The translations under genes and the position numbers were made by a program. A stretch of 64,000 nt of DNA from Amycolatopsis coloradensis (GTDB taxonomy: Bacteria; Actinomycetota; Actinomycetes; Mycobacteriales; Pseudonocardiaceae), in assembly GCF_037997115.1 (NCBI RefSeq), contig NZ_CP150484.1:5372400-5436399 (forward strand), written 5' to 3'. The notes beneath the pieces were generated by a model. That model made no database searches. It was given only the letters and a program-made list of their open reading frames with translations, and was not told where the DNA came from. Below, piece after piece: positions 17,082 through 24,379 of this stretch (the stretch's first letter is position 1; the number at the start of each line of letters is the position of its first letter).

Positions 17082-17536
17082 GGCCCGAGCCGGTCGTGGT
17101 GGTCCAGTAGCTTCGACAGCAGCTCGGTGAACCGCTTCCGCTCGTCGGCCGAAAGCGGAGCCAGCAGCTCGTCCTGCCGTTCGGCCAGCTGTTTCTCCAG
17201 CCGTCGCAGTTGCCGCTTGCCTGCGGTGGTCAGCGAGATGACGTTACGCCGCCGATCGGCCGGATCCGGGGCACGCTCGACCAGCTCACGTTCGGCGAGC
17301 TCGTTGATCGCCGCGACCATCTCGCTCACGTGGATGCCGCTCCGGCGGCCCAGCATCGCCTGGCTGGCAGGCCCGAACTCGTCCAGCGTCGCCAGCACGC
17401 GGTAGTGGTAGCCACGGGAGTCGACCGCGGCGAACCCTTCGGTCACCAGGCGATGCGCGTGGTTCGCGGTCTGCGTGAGCAGCCAGCTGGGCAGCTTCCG
17501 CCAGCGGCCGCACGGCTCGTCCGAGGAGTTCTCCAT
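17078..17536 (-). CDS. MarR-family transcriptional regulator
   Basis: A 152-residue winged-helix protein: dimerisation helices at both ends and the MarR core LDEFGPASQAMLGRRSGIHVSEMVAAINELAERELVERAPDPADRRRNVISLTTAGKRQL (about 51-110), with the conserved DxRxR wing (DPADRRR). It is divergent from an epoxide hydrolase across a long palindrome, so it is likely the repressor of that gene and itself, released by an electrophile or phenolic ligand (inference). Confidence 0.92.
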   Translation of the reverse strand: MENSSDEPCGRWRKLPSWLLTQTANHAHRLVTEGFAAVDSRGYHYRVLATLDEFGPASQAMLGRRSGIHVSEMVAAINELAERELVERAPDPADRRRNVISLTTAGKRQLRRLEKQLAERQDELLAPLSADERKRFTELLSKLLDHHDRLGP

Positions 17537-17554
17537 GTGACGAGTCTAACTAAT

Positions 17555-17598
17555 CGTTGGGCACCCGAACGATTCCGGTATCGTTTGGGTGCCCAACG
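17555..17598. promoter_or_regulatory. Long palindromic operator between MarR and epoxide hydrolase
   Basis: The 19-nt arms 17555-17573 and 17580-17598 pair at 18 of 19 positions around TCCGGT. The core is CGTTGGGCACCC against GGGTGCCCAACG. The site starts 18 bp upstream of the MarR ATG and lies in the divergent promoter, so a MarR dimer or pair would block both directions. Confidence 0.8.
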
Positions 17599-17627
17599 TT
17601 TAGTGCACCAACGGATCGGGAGAGTAC

Positions 17628-18731
17628 ATGACGATCAAGCCCTTCCACATCGACATCCCCCAGGCCGACCTCGACGACCTCGCCGACCGGCTGGCCCGCA
17701 CCCGCTGGCCCAACGAGGTCGCCGACGCGGGCCTGGACTACGGATTCCCGCTCGCCCGCCTCAAGGAACTCGCCGAATACTGGCGAACCGGATACGACTG
17801 GCGCGCCCACGAAACCGAACTCAACAAGCTTCCGCACTTCACCACCGAGATCGACGGCCAGAACATCCACTTCGTGCACGTCCGGTCGGCGAACCCGGAC
17901 GCGCTCGCGCTGGTCCTCACTCACGGCTGGCCCGGTTCGTTCCTGGAGTTCCTCGACCTGATCGAGTCGCTCTCACCCGACTTTCACCTGGTGATCCCTT
18001 CGATTCCGGGCTTCGGGTTCTCCGGTCCGACCCACGAACGAGGCTGGAGCACCGACCGGATCGCCCAGGCGTGGGCCGAGCTGATGCGCCGCCTCGGGTA
18101 CGAGCGCTACGGCGCACAAGGCGGCGACTTCGGCTCGGGGATCTCGACGGCACTCGGCGCGGCGGCACCGGAGCACGTGGTCGGGGTACACGTGAACTAC
18201 CTGCCGACCCGGCCGGATCCGGACGCCGGTCTCGAACTGTCCGAAGAGGACGAAGCTCGCTTGGAGAAGGTGAAGCGACTCATGGTGAATCGCCCGCCGT
18301 ATCAGGCATTGCAGGCCGCCACCCCGCAGACCATCGGCTACGCGTTGACCGATTCACCGGTCGGCCAGCTCGCCTGGATCGCCGAGCGCTTCGCACAGTG
18401 GACAGACCCGCGCACGCCGGTCAGCGACGACCGGATGCTCACCGACATCTCGCTGTACTGGCTGACCGCGACCGCGGCGTCGTCCGCGCGCCTCCACCAC
18501 GACGCCGGAAGGGGGAACACTCCTTGCCGCGCACCACTCGGCGTGGCGGTGCTCCCGCATGACATCACGCAGTCGGTGCGACCACTGGCCGAGCGGCTGT
18601 ACGACATCAGGCACTGGTCGGAGTTCGACCGGGGCGGGCACTTCGCCGCGATGGAGGTTCCGGACCTGCTCGCCGAAGACATCCGGAAGTTCTTTCTCGG
18701 TCTCACCTCAATGCAGGTTTTTGCGAGGTGA
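17628..18731 (+). CDS. Epoxide hydrolase, EHN-type (second copy)
   Basis: A 367-residue EHN-type alpha/beta-hydrolase. It has an N-terminal EHN region (IPQADLDDLADRLARTRWPNE, EYWRTGYDWRAHE), HGWP at 99-102, nucleophile D167 in GGDFGS, and His338 in RGGHFAAMEVP. It shares architecture with the copy at 387 but differs clearly in sequence, so it is a paralogue and not a recent duplicate. Control by the divergent MarR protein is likely. The last residues SMQVFAR extend slightly past the usual end. Confidence 0.9.
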   Translation: MTIKPFHIDIPQADLDDLADRLARTRWPNEVADAGLDYGFPLARLKELAEYWRTGYDWRAHETELNKLPHFTTEIDGQNIHFVHVRSANPDALALVLTHGWPGSFLEFLDLIESLSPDFHLVIPSIPGFGFSGPTHERGWSTDRIAQAWAELMRRLGYERYGAQGGDFGSGISTALGAAAPEHVVGVHVNYLPTRPDPDAGLELSEEDEARLEKVKRLMVNRPPYQALQAATPQTIGYALTDSPVGQLAWIAERFAQWTDPRTPVSDDRMLTDISLYWLTATAASSARLHHDAGRGNTPCRAPLGVAVLPHDITQSVRPLAERLYDIRHWSEFDRGGHFAAMEVPDLLAEDIRKFFLGLTSMQVFAR

Positions 18732-18757
18732 TTCTGAGTTTTTCACTACGCTGTGCC

Positions 18758-18773
18758 GTATAGGTCGTTATAC
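18758..18773. repeat. Motif GTATA-GGTCGT-TATAC, first intergenic copy
   Basis: The palindrome GTATA-N6-TATAC sits inside a longer shared stretch (GCCGTATAnGTCGTTATAC plus ATTT) that recurs at 48004-48026. A related palindrome is at 58682-58699 within a CDS. Function unknown. No gene is convincing between 18732 and 18939. Confidence 0.6.
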
Positions 18774-18794
18774 ATTTCGAAAGTTCAGCATGTC

Positions 18795-18820
18795 GCCGGG
18801 AGGTCGGCCGGCCTCCCGGC
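18795..18820. terminator. Hairpin downstream of epoxide hydrolase
   Basis: GCCGGGAGG (18795-18803) and CCTCCCGGC (18812-18820) form a perfect 9-bp stem with an 8-nt loop, 63 bp after the epoxide hydrolase stop. Probable factor-independent terminator. Confidence 0.65.
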
Positions 18821-18920
18821 TGTCCGGACGGCGATCGCCGCGCCACGCTCCCCCGCTGTCCAGCGTCCTGTATGGCACGCCACTCCCCTCCCCCTGGGCG
18901 ACACCTGGCAAACACCTCCG

Positions 18921-18935
18921 TGGCACTGAGTGCCA
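18921..18935. promoter_or_regulatory. Palindrome TGGCACTGAGTGCCA at the 3' end of the TetR gene
   Basis: A perfect 15-bp odd palindrome lies 4 bp beyond the TetR stop. The same core is repeated upstream of that gene at 19693-19706. It has no obvious promoter or gene to serve on this side. Confidence 0.6.
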
Positions 18936-18939
18936 GTCC

Positions 18940-19665
18940 TCACTGTTCGGTCAAGGCGGCGTTGACCTTGGCGATGACGGTGTGCAGAGGCGTCGAGGTG
19001 GTCATCACCGCCACCATGGTCGTTTCGGCTGCGGCGTCCTGGACCTTGAACGCGTCGATCACCAGCGCGAAGGCCTCCGCCGCGCTGGCGGCGATGTCGT
19101 CCTGGCCGCCGCTGCGCAGCCAGCGCCGGAGCACATGGTTGTTGGCGGCCGCGATCGCCGCCGCGGCCACGGCCGCCCGCAGGCTCGCCGTCTCGTCACC
19201 CTGTTCGGTGAACCGCGCCCGCAGATAGCGGGCGAGCACGCGCTGATAGCGGTCGACGGTCGCGACTTCCTTGTCCCGCAACGAAGGCACCGTCCGCGTC
19301 AGCGTGAACCGCTTGAGCGACACGTCGAGTTCCGCGGCGTAGGAGTCGAGGACCAGACCGACGGCGGCACATGCCACCTCGACGGGATCACGGTCCGGAT
19401 CCGCGGCGGCGAACGTCTCCTCCATCTCCGCCACGATCTCGTCGTGGTTGGCGAAGAGCACGTCGTCCTTGGCGTCGAAGTACCGGAAGAACGTCCGGCG
19501 GCCCACCCCCGCCGCGGCCGCGATCTCGTCCACCGTGGTGGCCTCGTAGCCCTTCGCCACGAACAGGTCCACGGCCGCCGCCGCGAGCGCACGACGCAGC
19601 CGGCGCCTCCCCGCGGGGGTCGCGCCGGCTCTGGACACCGGCACCCGGCGCGGCGAATCGGTCAT
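18940..19665 (-). CDS. TetR-family regulator
   Basis: A 241-residue protein with HTH RRALAAAAVDLFVAKGYEATTVDEIAAAAGVGRRTFFRYFDAKDDVLFANHD (about 23-75) and a C-terminal helical domain. GRRTFFRYF is typical of regulators close to the MftR/SACE_7040 group. The start MTDSPRRVPV at 19665 is preferred; an upstream in-frame Met would run into the operator. GGCACTGAGTGCC lies 28 bp upstream and again just beyond the stop, so it probably autoregulates; other targets are not visible. Confidence 0.87.
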   Translation of the reverse strand: MTDSPRRVPVSRAGATPAGRRRLRRALAAAAVDLFVAKGYEATTVDEIAAAAGVGRRTFFRYFDAKDDVLFANHDEIVAEMEETFAAADPDRDPVEVACAAVGLVLDSYAAELDVSLKRFTLTRTVPSLRDKEVATVDRYQRVLARYLRARFTEQGDETASLRAAVAAAAIAAANNHVLRRWLRSGGQDDIAASAAEAFALVIDAFKVQDAAAETTMVAVMTTSTPLHTVIAKVNAALTEQ

Positions 19666-19692
19666 AGCGGGACGGTAGCAGCCACTTGCTAG

Positions 19693-19706
19693 TGGCACTG
19701 AGTGCC
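19693..19706. promoter_or_regulatory. TetR operator GGCACTGAGTGCC upstream of its gene
   Basis: TGGCACTGAGTGCC (19693-19706) is a near-perfect palindrome identical over its core to the site at 18921-18935. It stands between the TetR start and the divergent gene at 19766 and may control both. Confidence 0.7.
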
Positions 19707-19765
19707 GTTAGGCTGTGCGAAGTTCCCGGGGCCGTGTCCCCTCCCCCGCTCGGAAGGCGCCGACG

Positions 19766-20221
19766 ATGTCGCTGGACCACCAAGTGCTCCCGGTCGAGTC
19801 ACGTTCGATCCGCCCCCGGGGCGATGCCTTCTACGGCAGGCTCTTCGGCTGGTCGCTCAAATGGCTAGGTCCACAGCCGTTCCTGGTCCTCGAAGGCGGG
19901 ATCTGCGCGGTGACCCTGCCCAAGATCAACGGCGCCCAGGTCCTCGCCCGGCTCGCCGAGACCGGCTGCGAAGGCCCCGCCATGACGGTACTGACGCAGC
20001 AGGGACCGCGTGTGGCCATTCTCGCGGAGACCGACGGGCTGATCCCCTCTCGGGATTCCCTGCCGCAGCACGTCGAAGTACTCGCCTGGGGCACGCTGCT
20101 CCCCCTTCCCGCCGACTCCGGCCGGGCAGAGGCCCACGCGGAATGGCTCTCGGCACCGGATCCCCGGCAGAGGTGGCTTCCCAGCCTGGACGCCGTCCTC
20201 GCGGGCGTCCGGCCGAGGTAG
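19766..20221 (+). CDS. Hypothetical protein
   Basis: A 151-residue cytosolic protein of unknown function begins MSLDHQVLPVESRSIRPRGDAFYGRLFGWSLKWLG. It has repeated-looking VLEGGICAVTLP and VAILAETDGLIP strands and a C-terminal APDPRQRWLPSLDAVLAGV. It has no catalytic motif I recognise. GGAAGG at 19752-19757 supports ATG 19766 over an earlier in-frame ATG at 19715, which lies close to the operator. It is divergent from TetR and could be its target. Confidence 0.7.
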   Translation: MSLDHQVLPVESRSIRPRGDAFYGRLFGWSLKWLGPQPFLVLEGGICAVTLPKINGAQVLARLAETGCEGPAMTVLTQQGPRVAILAETDGLIPSRDSLPQHVEVLAWGTLLPLPADSGRAEAHAEWLSAPDPRQRWLPSLDAVLAGVRPR

Positions 20222-20230
20222 CCACGCGGC

Positions 20231-20953
20231 TCATGCCGCCACCGACGCCTGCGCGGAAACGAGCAGCGCTCCACCGTCCGATTCGGACAGGGTGATCTCG
20301 AGAGTCGCCCCTTCCGCCATCGGCGGCAGATCGCTCAGGGTCACGCGGCCGATCAGCCGTTGACCGCGGCGGGCGTTCACCACACCGGAACGCCGGACTT
20401 CGATTCCCGAGCGGTGCCACACGCGAACGCTGCCCGTCGCCCGGCCTCGCCACCGGCTTCCGCACCAGGCCGCGAGCGCGGCCCCGGCCGTGTTGCACAA
20501 GACGTCGTCCAGCGAACCCACCCGTCCGGCGCCCTGCCAGACCTGAAGGCATTCGATCGATACGGACACCGCGAACGCCGCCAGGACGATCCGCGGAACC
20601 GGCTTCGTCCAGTCGAAGCGCACTGACGCCAGCACCGCGAGCGGCACCAGCAGCAAAACGTTGCCCGCCAACTGGAACAAGGCGAGGTCCGGGCGATCCT
20701 CGAAGACGGGCAGGACATCACCCAGCAGGTGGAGACTCACCGAGGAACCGCGACCCGCCATCGGCGCCGGCACGAACACGACCGGAAGCACCGCGAAAAG
20801 CGAGGCCAGCAAAGCGAAATCCAGCGCAATCGCGGACCGGCGACGCCGGTTCCCCCGAAGCCGCGCGACGAATTCGGCGACGACGGCACCGGCCGCGGCG
20901 GCGAGCAGCGACCACGGTGCGACGTCGGAGAACGCCCGCCACCACCATCCCAT
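20231..20953 (-). CDS. VanZ-like membrane protein
   Basis: A 240-residue protein with four to five hydrophobic segments and the VanZ signature NVLLLVPLAVLASVRF, SIECLQVW, then GRVGSLDDVLCNTAGAALAAW (about 90-160). A soluble C-terminal beta-rich tail follows. VanZ itself gives low-level teicoplanin resistance by an unknown mechanism; most family members have no known role, so this should not be read as a resistance gene. It is a single gene. Confidence 0.8.
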   Translation of the reverse strand: MGWWWRAFSDVAPWSLLAAAAGAVVAEFVARLRGNRRRRSAIALDFALLASLFAVLPVVFVPAPMAGRGSSVSLHLLGDVLPVFEDRPDLALFQLAGNVLLLVPLAVLASVRFDWTKPVPRIVLAAFAVSVSIECLQVWQGAGRVGSLDDVLCNTAGAALAAWCGSRWRGRATGSVRVWHRSGIEVRRSGVVNARRGQRLIGRVTLSDLPPMAEGATLEITLSESDGGALLVSAQASVAA

Positions 20954-21077
20954 GCACTCCCCTTCCGCCGATGATCGTCTTCGGCGAGGGTGGCAGCATC
21001 GTGAAGACCAGACAAGGACCCTGGTTATTGTCGGTGAATAACTACCATCCGCGTTGATACTTCACGGGGTTCGATTG

Positions 21078-21692
21078 TCACGGCCGTGCGGTCAGCGCCG
21101 GACCGATCCACCGGCGGACCAAGGCCCTCAACTGTTCGTCGGTGTGCGCCGGTGTCGAGGGGTACTGCAGGAACGACAGGAACAGCCGCATCAGCATTTC
21201 AGCGAGGCCCTCGAAGTGCTCGTCGGCCGTGACGCCCGCCGCGGCCCAGTCGACCGGCACGTTCCGCAGGATCCGCGCGCCGAGCGCGAACGACTGCGAA
21301 GAAGTGACCGCCACGGTGAAGACATCGGCCTCGCCCGCTTTCAGGAGCAGTCCCAGGTACGGCTCGTCGGGGACCGCACGGACGCCGAACACGACGGATT
21401 CCACCGCGACCTCGGCGGGGTCGGCGAACGTGGCCAGATGCCGCTCCATCCGGCCGGCGAACTCCTCGACCCGGTCCAGCGCGACGGCGCTGAGAATGTC
21501 GGCGAGGCTAGGGAAGTAGCGGTAGACGGTCTGCCGGGTGACGCCCGCTTCCGCGGCGACGTCGGAGAGGCTGGTCTTGGCGAGGCCGACCCGGTCGATG
21601 CAGGCGGTCGCCGCCTCGACGATCCGGCGGCGTGCCTCGCGCTCGGTTCCGGGCGGATTGCCCCGCCATCCGTGGTGCCCCATACGCCTCAT
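21078..21692 (-). CDS. TetR-family regulator, third gene of the FAD/AveC-like operon
   Basis: A 204-residue protein with HTH ARRRIVEAATACIDRVGLAKTSLSDVAAEAGVTRQTVYRYFPSLADILSAVALDRVEEFAGR (about 19-80). The remainder is a helical ligand domain. The start at 21692 is 19 bp beyond the AveC-like stop; Met 21683 is an alternative. Operon position suggests it represses its own operon through the CATTCATACA palindrome at 24234-24266. Confidence 0.88.
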   Translation of the reverse strand: MRRMGHHGWRGNPPGTEREARRRIVEAATACIDRVGLAKTSLSDVAAEAGVTRQTVYRYFPSLADILSAVALDRVEEFAGRMERHLATFADPAEVAVESVVFGVRAVPDEPYLGLLLKAGEADVFTVAVTSSQSFALGARILRNVPVDWAAAGVTADEHFEGLAEMLMRLFLSFLQYPSTPAHTDEQLRALVRRWIGPALTARP

Positions 21693-21711
21693 CTTCCCCG
21701 AACGGAGAATC

Positions 21712-22755
21712 TCAGACGGTGGCAGGTACCGAGCGGTGCACGCGGTACAGCGCGGTGAGCATCAGGCCGGCGGCCACGAAGCAGGCCAGTACGTACAGGC
21801 CGCTCCCCAGTGTGACACCGTTTTCGATGACGGCGCCCAGCCAGAACACGACCATCGCACCCAGATAGACGGCGGGATAGAACCGGGCGAAAGGCGCCAG
21901 AGCCTCTTCGGTACCCCAGTGCCGGACGAAGATCCAGGTTCCCGCCACCCACAGCAGCGCCAGCTCGGCGGCGAGAATCCAAGCTTGCGTGGTCACGTTG
22001 CCGCCGAGCAGGCTCGACGGGAGCCCGGCGATCGCCATGCTCAGCGGCGTGAGGACCCCGGCCACCACGATGCGCGCCACCAGCGACCACCCGCGCCTCG
22101 AACCACCGGCGAGCCGCACCACCAGATAGGTCATGGCGCCCATGGATACGGACGCGAAGAGCAGCATGCTGGTCATGGGCACGGAATCCAGTGCCGGGTG
22201 ATTGACGATCCGGTTGTTCCCGTTCCAGGCCCACCACTTCAGCTGGGGCCCGAGGTGGTCGAAGACCTCGTAGAAGACCTGGCAGGCGAAGGCGACCGCC
22301 ACCGACCCGGCCAGCGCGCCGCGCGCACGGAAGATCCCCAGCGACCGGACGAGTTCGTAGGCGAGCTGGCTGATCATCGGATAGAACGCCACGATGTAGA
22401 GGGGCAGCCGGTCCCACATGAACTGCACGGTGAACCGGTTGTGGGCGAAGATGAATCCGTACTGCCGCTCGAGGCCGAACCATTCCGGGAAGTACAGGGG
22501 CGGTTCGATGACGAACAGGTAGACCAGCGAAGCGCACCACAGCGCCAGATTGACCGAGTCGCCCTGGCGGTGACGGCGGACGGCGTGCACCAGCGCGAAC
22601 ACGGCTCCGCCGAGGACGAGCAGTTCCAGCAGCGGCATCGTCCAGTGCCCCGCCGCCCACGGTGGGCGGATCGAGAGCCAGGCGGCCACGTCGTGACAGT
22701 CGATGCCGAGGCCTCGGGTGACGGCTTTCGCGTCCGCCCCGCATACGGCGCTCAT
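21712..22755 (-). CDS. Polytopic membrane protein, AveC-like spirocyclase family (tentative)
   Basis: A 347-residue protein with eight or so transmembrane segments. The region LYFPEWFGLERQYGFIFAHNRFTVQFMWDRLPLYIVAFYPMISQLAYELVR and NHPALDSVPMTS recall the AveC-like family, whose founder shapes the avermectin spiroketal. This is pattern memory, not an alignment, so I hold it as tentative. Its ATG overlaps the FAD oxidoreductase stop (ATGA 22752-22755). A much longer upstream reading in this frame is a shadow of that gene. Confidence 0.75.
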   Translation of the reverse strand: MSAVCGADAKAVTRGLGIDCHDVAAWLSIRPPWAAGHWTMPLLELLVLGGAVFALVHAVRRHRQGDSVNLALWCASLVYLFVIEPPLYFPEWFGLERQYGFIFAHNRFTVQFMWDRLPLYIVAFYPMISQLAYELVRSLGIFRARGALAGSVAVAFACQVFYEVFDHLGPQLKWWAWNGNNRIVNHPALDSVPMTSMLLFASVSMGAMTYLVVRLAGGSRRGWSLVARIVVAGVLTPLSMAIAGLPSSLLGGNVTTQAWILAAELALLWVAGTWIFVRHWGTEEALAPFARFYPAVYLGAMVVFWLGAVIENGVTLGSGLYVLACFVAAGLMLTALYRVHRSVPATV

Positions 22756-24215
22756 CGGGCGACCGCCGGTTCGGTGGAATAGTCCGTGACCGGCGGCTCG
22801 GCGCGGGCGTCGAAGTCGAACGGGATCCGGTGCCGCCCCAGCGCCGCCCGGATCCGGTAGCGCACGAGGCCCGCGATCACCCTCGGGTTCGTCATCATGT
22901 CGCGCAGCGACTCGTCGAGGTTGAACACCTTCGCGAAATGCTCGTCGACCACGTCGTCTTCGCGAGCTGCGCCGACGATGAGCCTGAACGCCGGGCCGGA
23001 CACCGCCGAGAGCAGACGTCGCTTCCACTCTCCCGCCTTTTCGGTGCCCACCGCGCAGGCGTACCCCTGGTCCCTCGCCATCGCCAGGCTCCACGGCACG
23101 GTGAGCAGCTTGCGCTGGGCCGCGAGGAAACGTGCGGAGAACCCGGTGTCGAGACGCTCGGCGCCGGCGAGGTGCTCGCGCAGCAGCAGCGCCGAACCGG
23201 CGGCGGAACTGATGCCCTGTGCGTAGAACGGGTTGAACGCGCAGATCGAGTCGCCGACGAACGCCAGCCGTTCCGGCGGGGTGCGGAGCCGGTCGTAGCG
23301 CCGCCATTTGTTGCCGGTCGACCGGGTGAGGTGCACCTCGGAGGTCGGCGTGGACCGGTCCATCGCGGCCGCGAACAGCGGTGCCCGCACTCGGCGGGCG
23401 GACTCGACGAACGCCTCGGTGGTGCGTGGCATCTCGATGCCCCACGAGCCCATGCACGCGATGACCCGGTTGCCCTCGATCGGGAAGAAGTTCACCAGGA
23501 ACTCGTGCTCTTCCGGATGCGGACCCTTGTCGGGGGTCGGCATGATCACCAGATGCCGCCACCACCACGACGGCGGGCGCTCCTCGGGTGACGGCAGGTC
23601 GTACCAGCGTGAGGTGTAGGTGACCTTGGCGTCGAGGGTCCGCACTTCGGGTTCCGGCCAGCCGGCCGCCACCAGCCACGCGCCGACCGGGGAACCGCGG
23701 CCCATCGCGTCCACCACGAAGTCTGCGTCGAGGTGCTCCTCGCCGTCGCCCGTGGAGAAGCCGACCCCCGTGACGGCGCCGTCCCGGGTCTTCAGCCCAC
23801 TGACCGCGACGCCCTCACGGATCACGACGTTGGACAGCCCGCGGACCTTGTCCCGGAGCACGCGTTCGATGAGGATGCGCGAGCTGTAGATCATCGTCAT
23901 CGCGCTGCGTTTCCGCGCCGACCAGCCCTTCCCATCGAGGTATGCGGCGTCCATGGACGGCATGAGATGCAGTCCGCCGGCGGCGATGAGGTCATCCTCC
24001 AATCCGGGGAACAACGCTCCGATCGCGCGGCGACCCGAGTTCAGGAGGAAATGCGGATGTTTGCTCTGCGGCACCCCGCGCCGGTGTTCGGCCTCGGCCG
24101 GAAGCTCGTCGCGTTCGAGCACCAGCACGCGGTCGAAGTACGGGGCGAGCGCGCCCGCGGTGCAGAGTCCGGCGGCGCTGCCACCGAGGACGACGGCGGT
24201 CTTGCCGAGTCGCAT
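22752..24215 (-). CDS. FAD-dependent oxidoreductase (halogenase/epoxidase-like)
   Basis: A 487-residue protein with the N-terminal FAD motif MRLGKTAVVLGGSAAGLCTAGAL, a glutathione-reductase-type DG region VVDAMGRGSPVGAWL near 155-170, and AFVGDSICAFNPFYAQGISSAAGSALLL near 295-320. It resembles flavin monooxygenases near squalene/geranylgeranyl epoxidases; halogenase lysine motifs are not evident. The start at 24215 has GGGAG 8 nt upstream, and the Met at 24236 lies inside the operator. It leads an operon with the AveC-like protein and TetR. Confidence 0.82.
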   Translation of the reverse strand: MRLGKTAVVLGGSAAGLCTAGALAPYFDRVLVLERDELPAEAEHRRGVPQSKHPHFLLNSGRRAIGALFPGLEDDLIAAGGLHLMPSMDAAYLDGKGWSARKRSAMTMIYSSRILIERVLRDKVRGLSNVVIREGVAVSGLKTRDGAVTGVGFSTGDGEEHLDADFVVDAMGRGSPVGAWLVAAGWPEPEVRTLDAKVTYTSRWYDLPSPEERPPSWWWRHLVIMPTPDKGPHPEEHEFLVNFFPIEGNRVIACMGSWGIEMPRTTEAFVESARRVRAPLFAAAMDRSTPTSEVHLTRSTGNKWRRYDRLRTPPERLAFVGDSICAFNPFYAQGISSAAGSALLLREHLAGAERLDTGFSARFLAAQRKLLTVPWSLAMARDQGYACAVGTEKAGEWKRRLLSAVSGPAFRLIVGAAREDDVVDEHFAKVFNLDESLRDMMTNPRVIAGLVRYRIRAALGRHRIPFDFDARAEPPVTDYSTEPAVAR

Positions 24216-24233
24216 ACGACCAACTCCCAGCGT

Positions 24234-24266
24234 CATTCATACAGTTTGACAACGCTTGTATGAATG
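24234..24266. promoter_or_regulatory. Operator CATTCATACA-N13-TGTATGAATG
   Basis: Perfect 10-bp inverted arms at 24234-24243 and 24257-24266 flank 13 nt. A partial third half (GTATGAAC) follows. The site overlaps the upstream candidate start of the FAD gene, which favours the start at 24215. Probable binding site of the TetR encoded at 21692. Confidence 0.75.
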
Positions 24267-24379
24267 TATGAACGACGCCACAGGCTGTCAAGGTGCTCGC
24301 GTTTCCGGCCTCCGCTGACGGGTGTGTCCGGAGCCGGATCCCGCGTGTCTGCGGACGGATCAGCGAGTTCGGCCTTCAG

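Noticed and set aside
18703-18915. 70-residue minus-strand ORF after the epoxide hydrolase
   Set aside because: It overlaps the terminator hairpin and GTATA motif, has Arg/Gly-rich content and no ribosome binding site.
20231-20953. Glycopeptide resistance gene from the VanZ-like call
   Set aside because: No vanHAX or two-component partner; VanZ-like proteins are common and mostly uncharacterised.
22756-23679. Long minus-strand reading joined to the AveC-like gene
   Set aside because: It is an out-of-frame shadow of the FAD oxidoreductase; low-complexity Arg/Pro/Gly composition.
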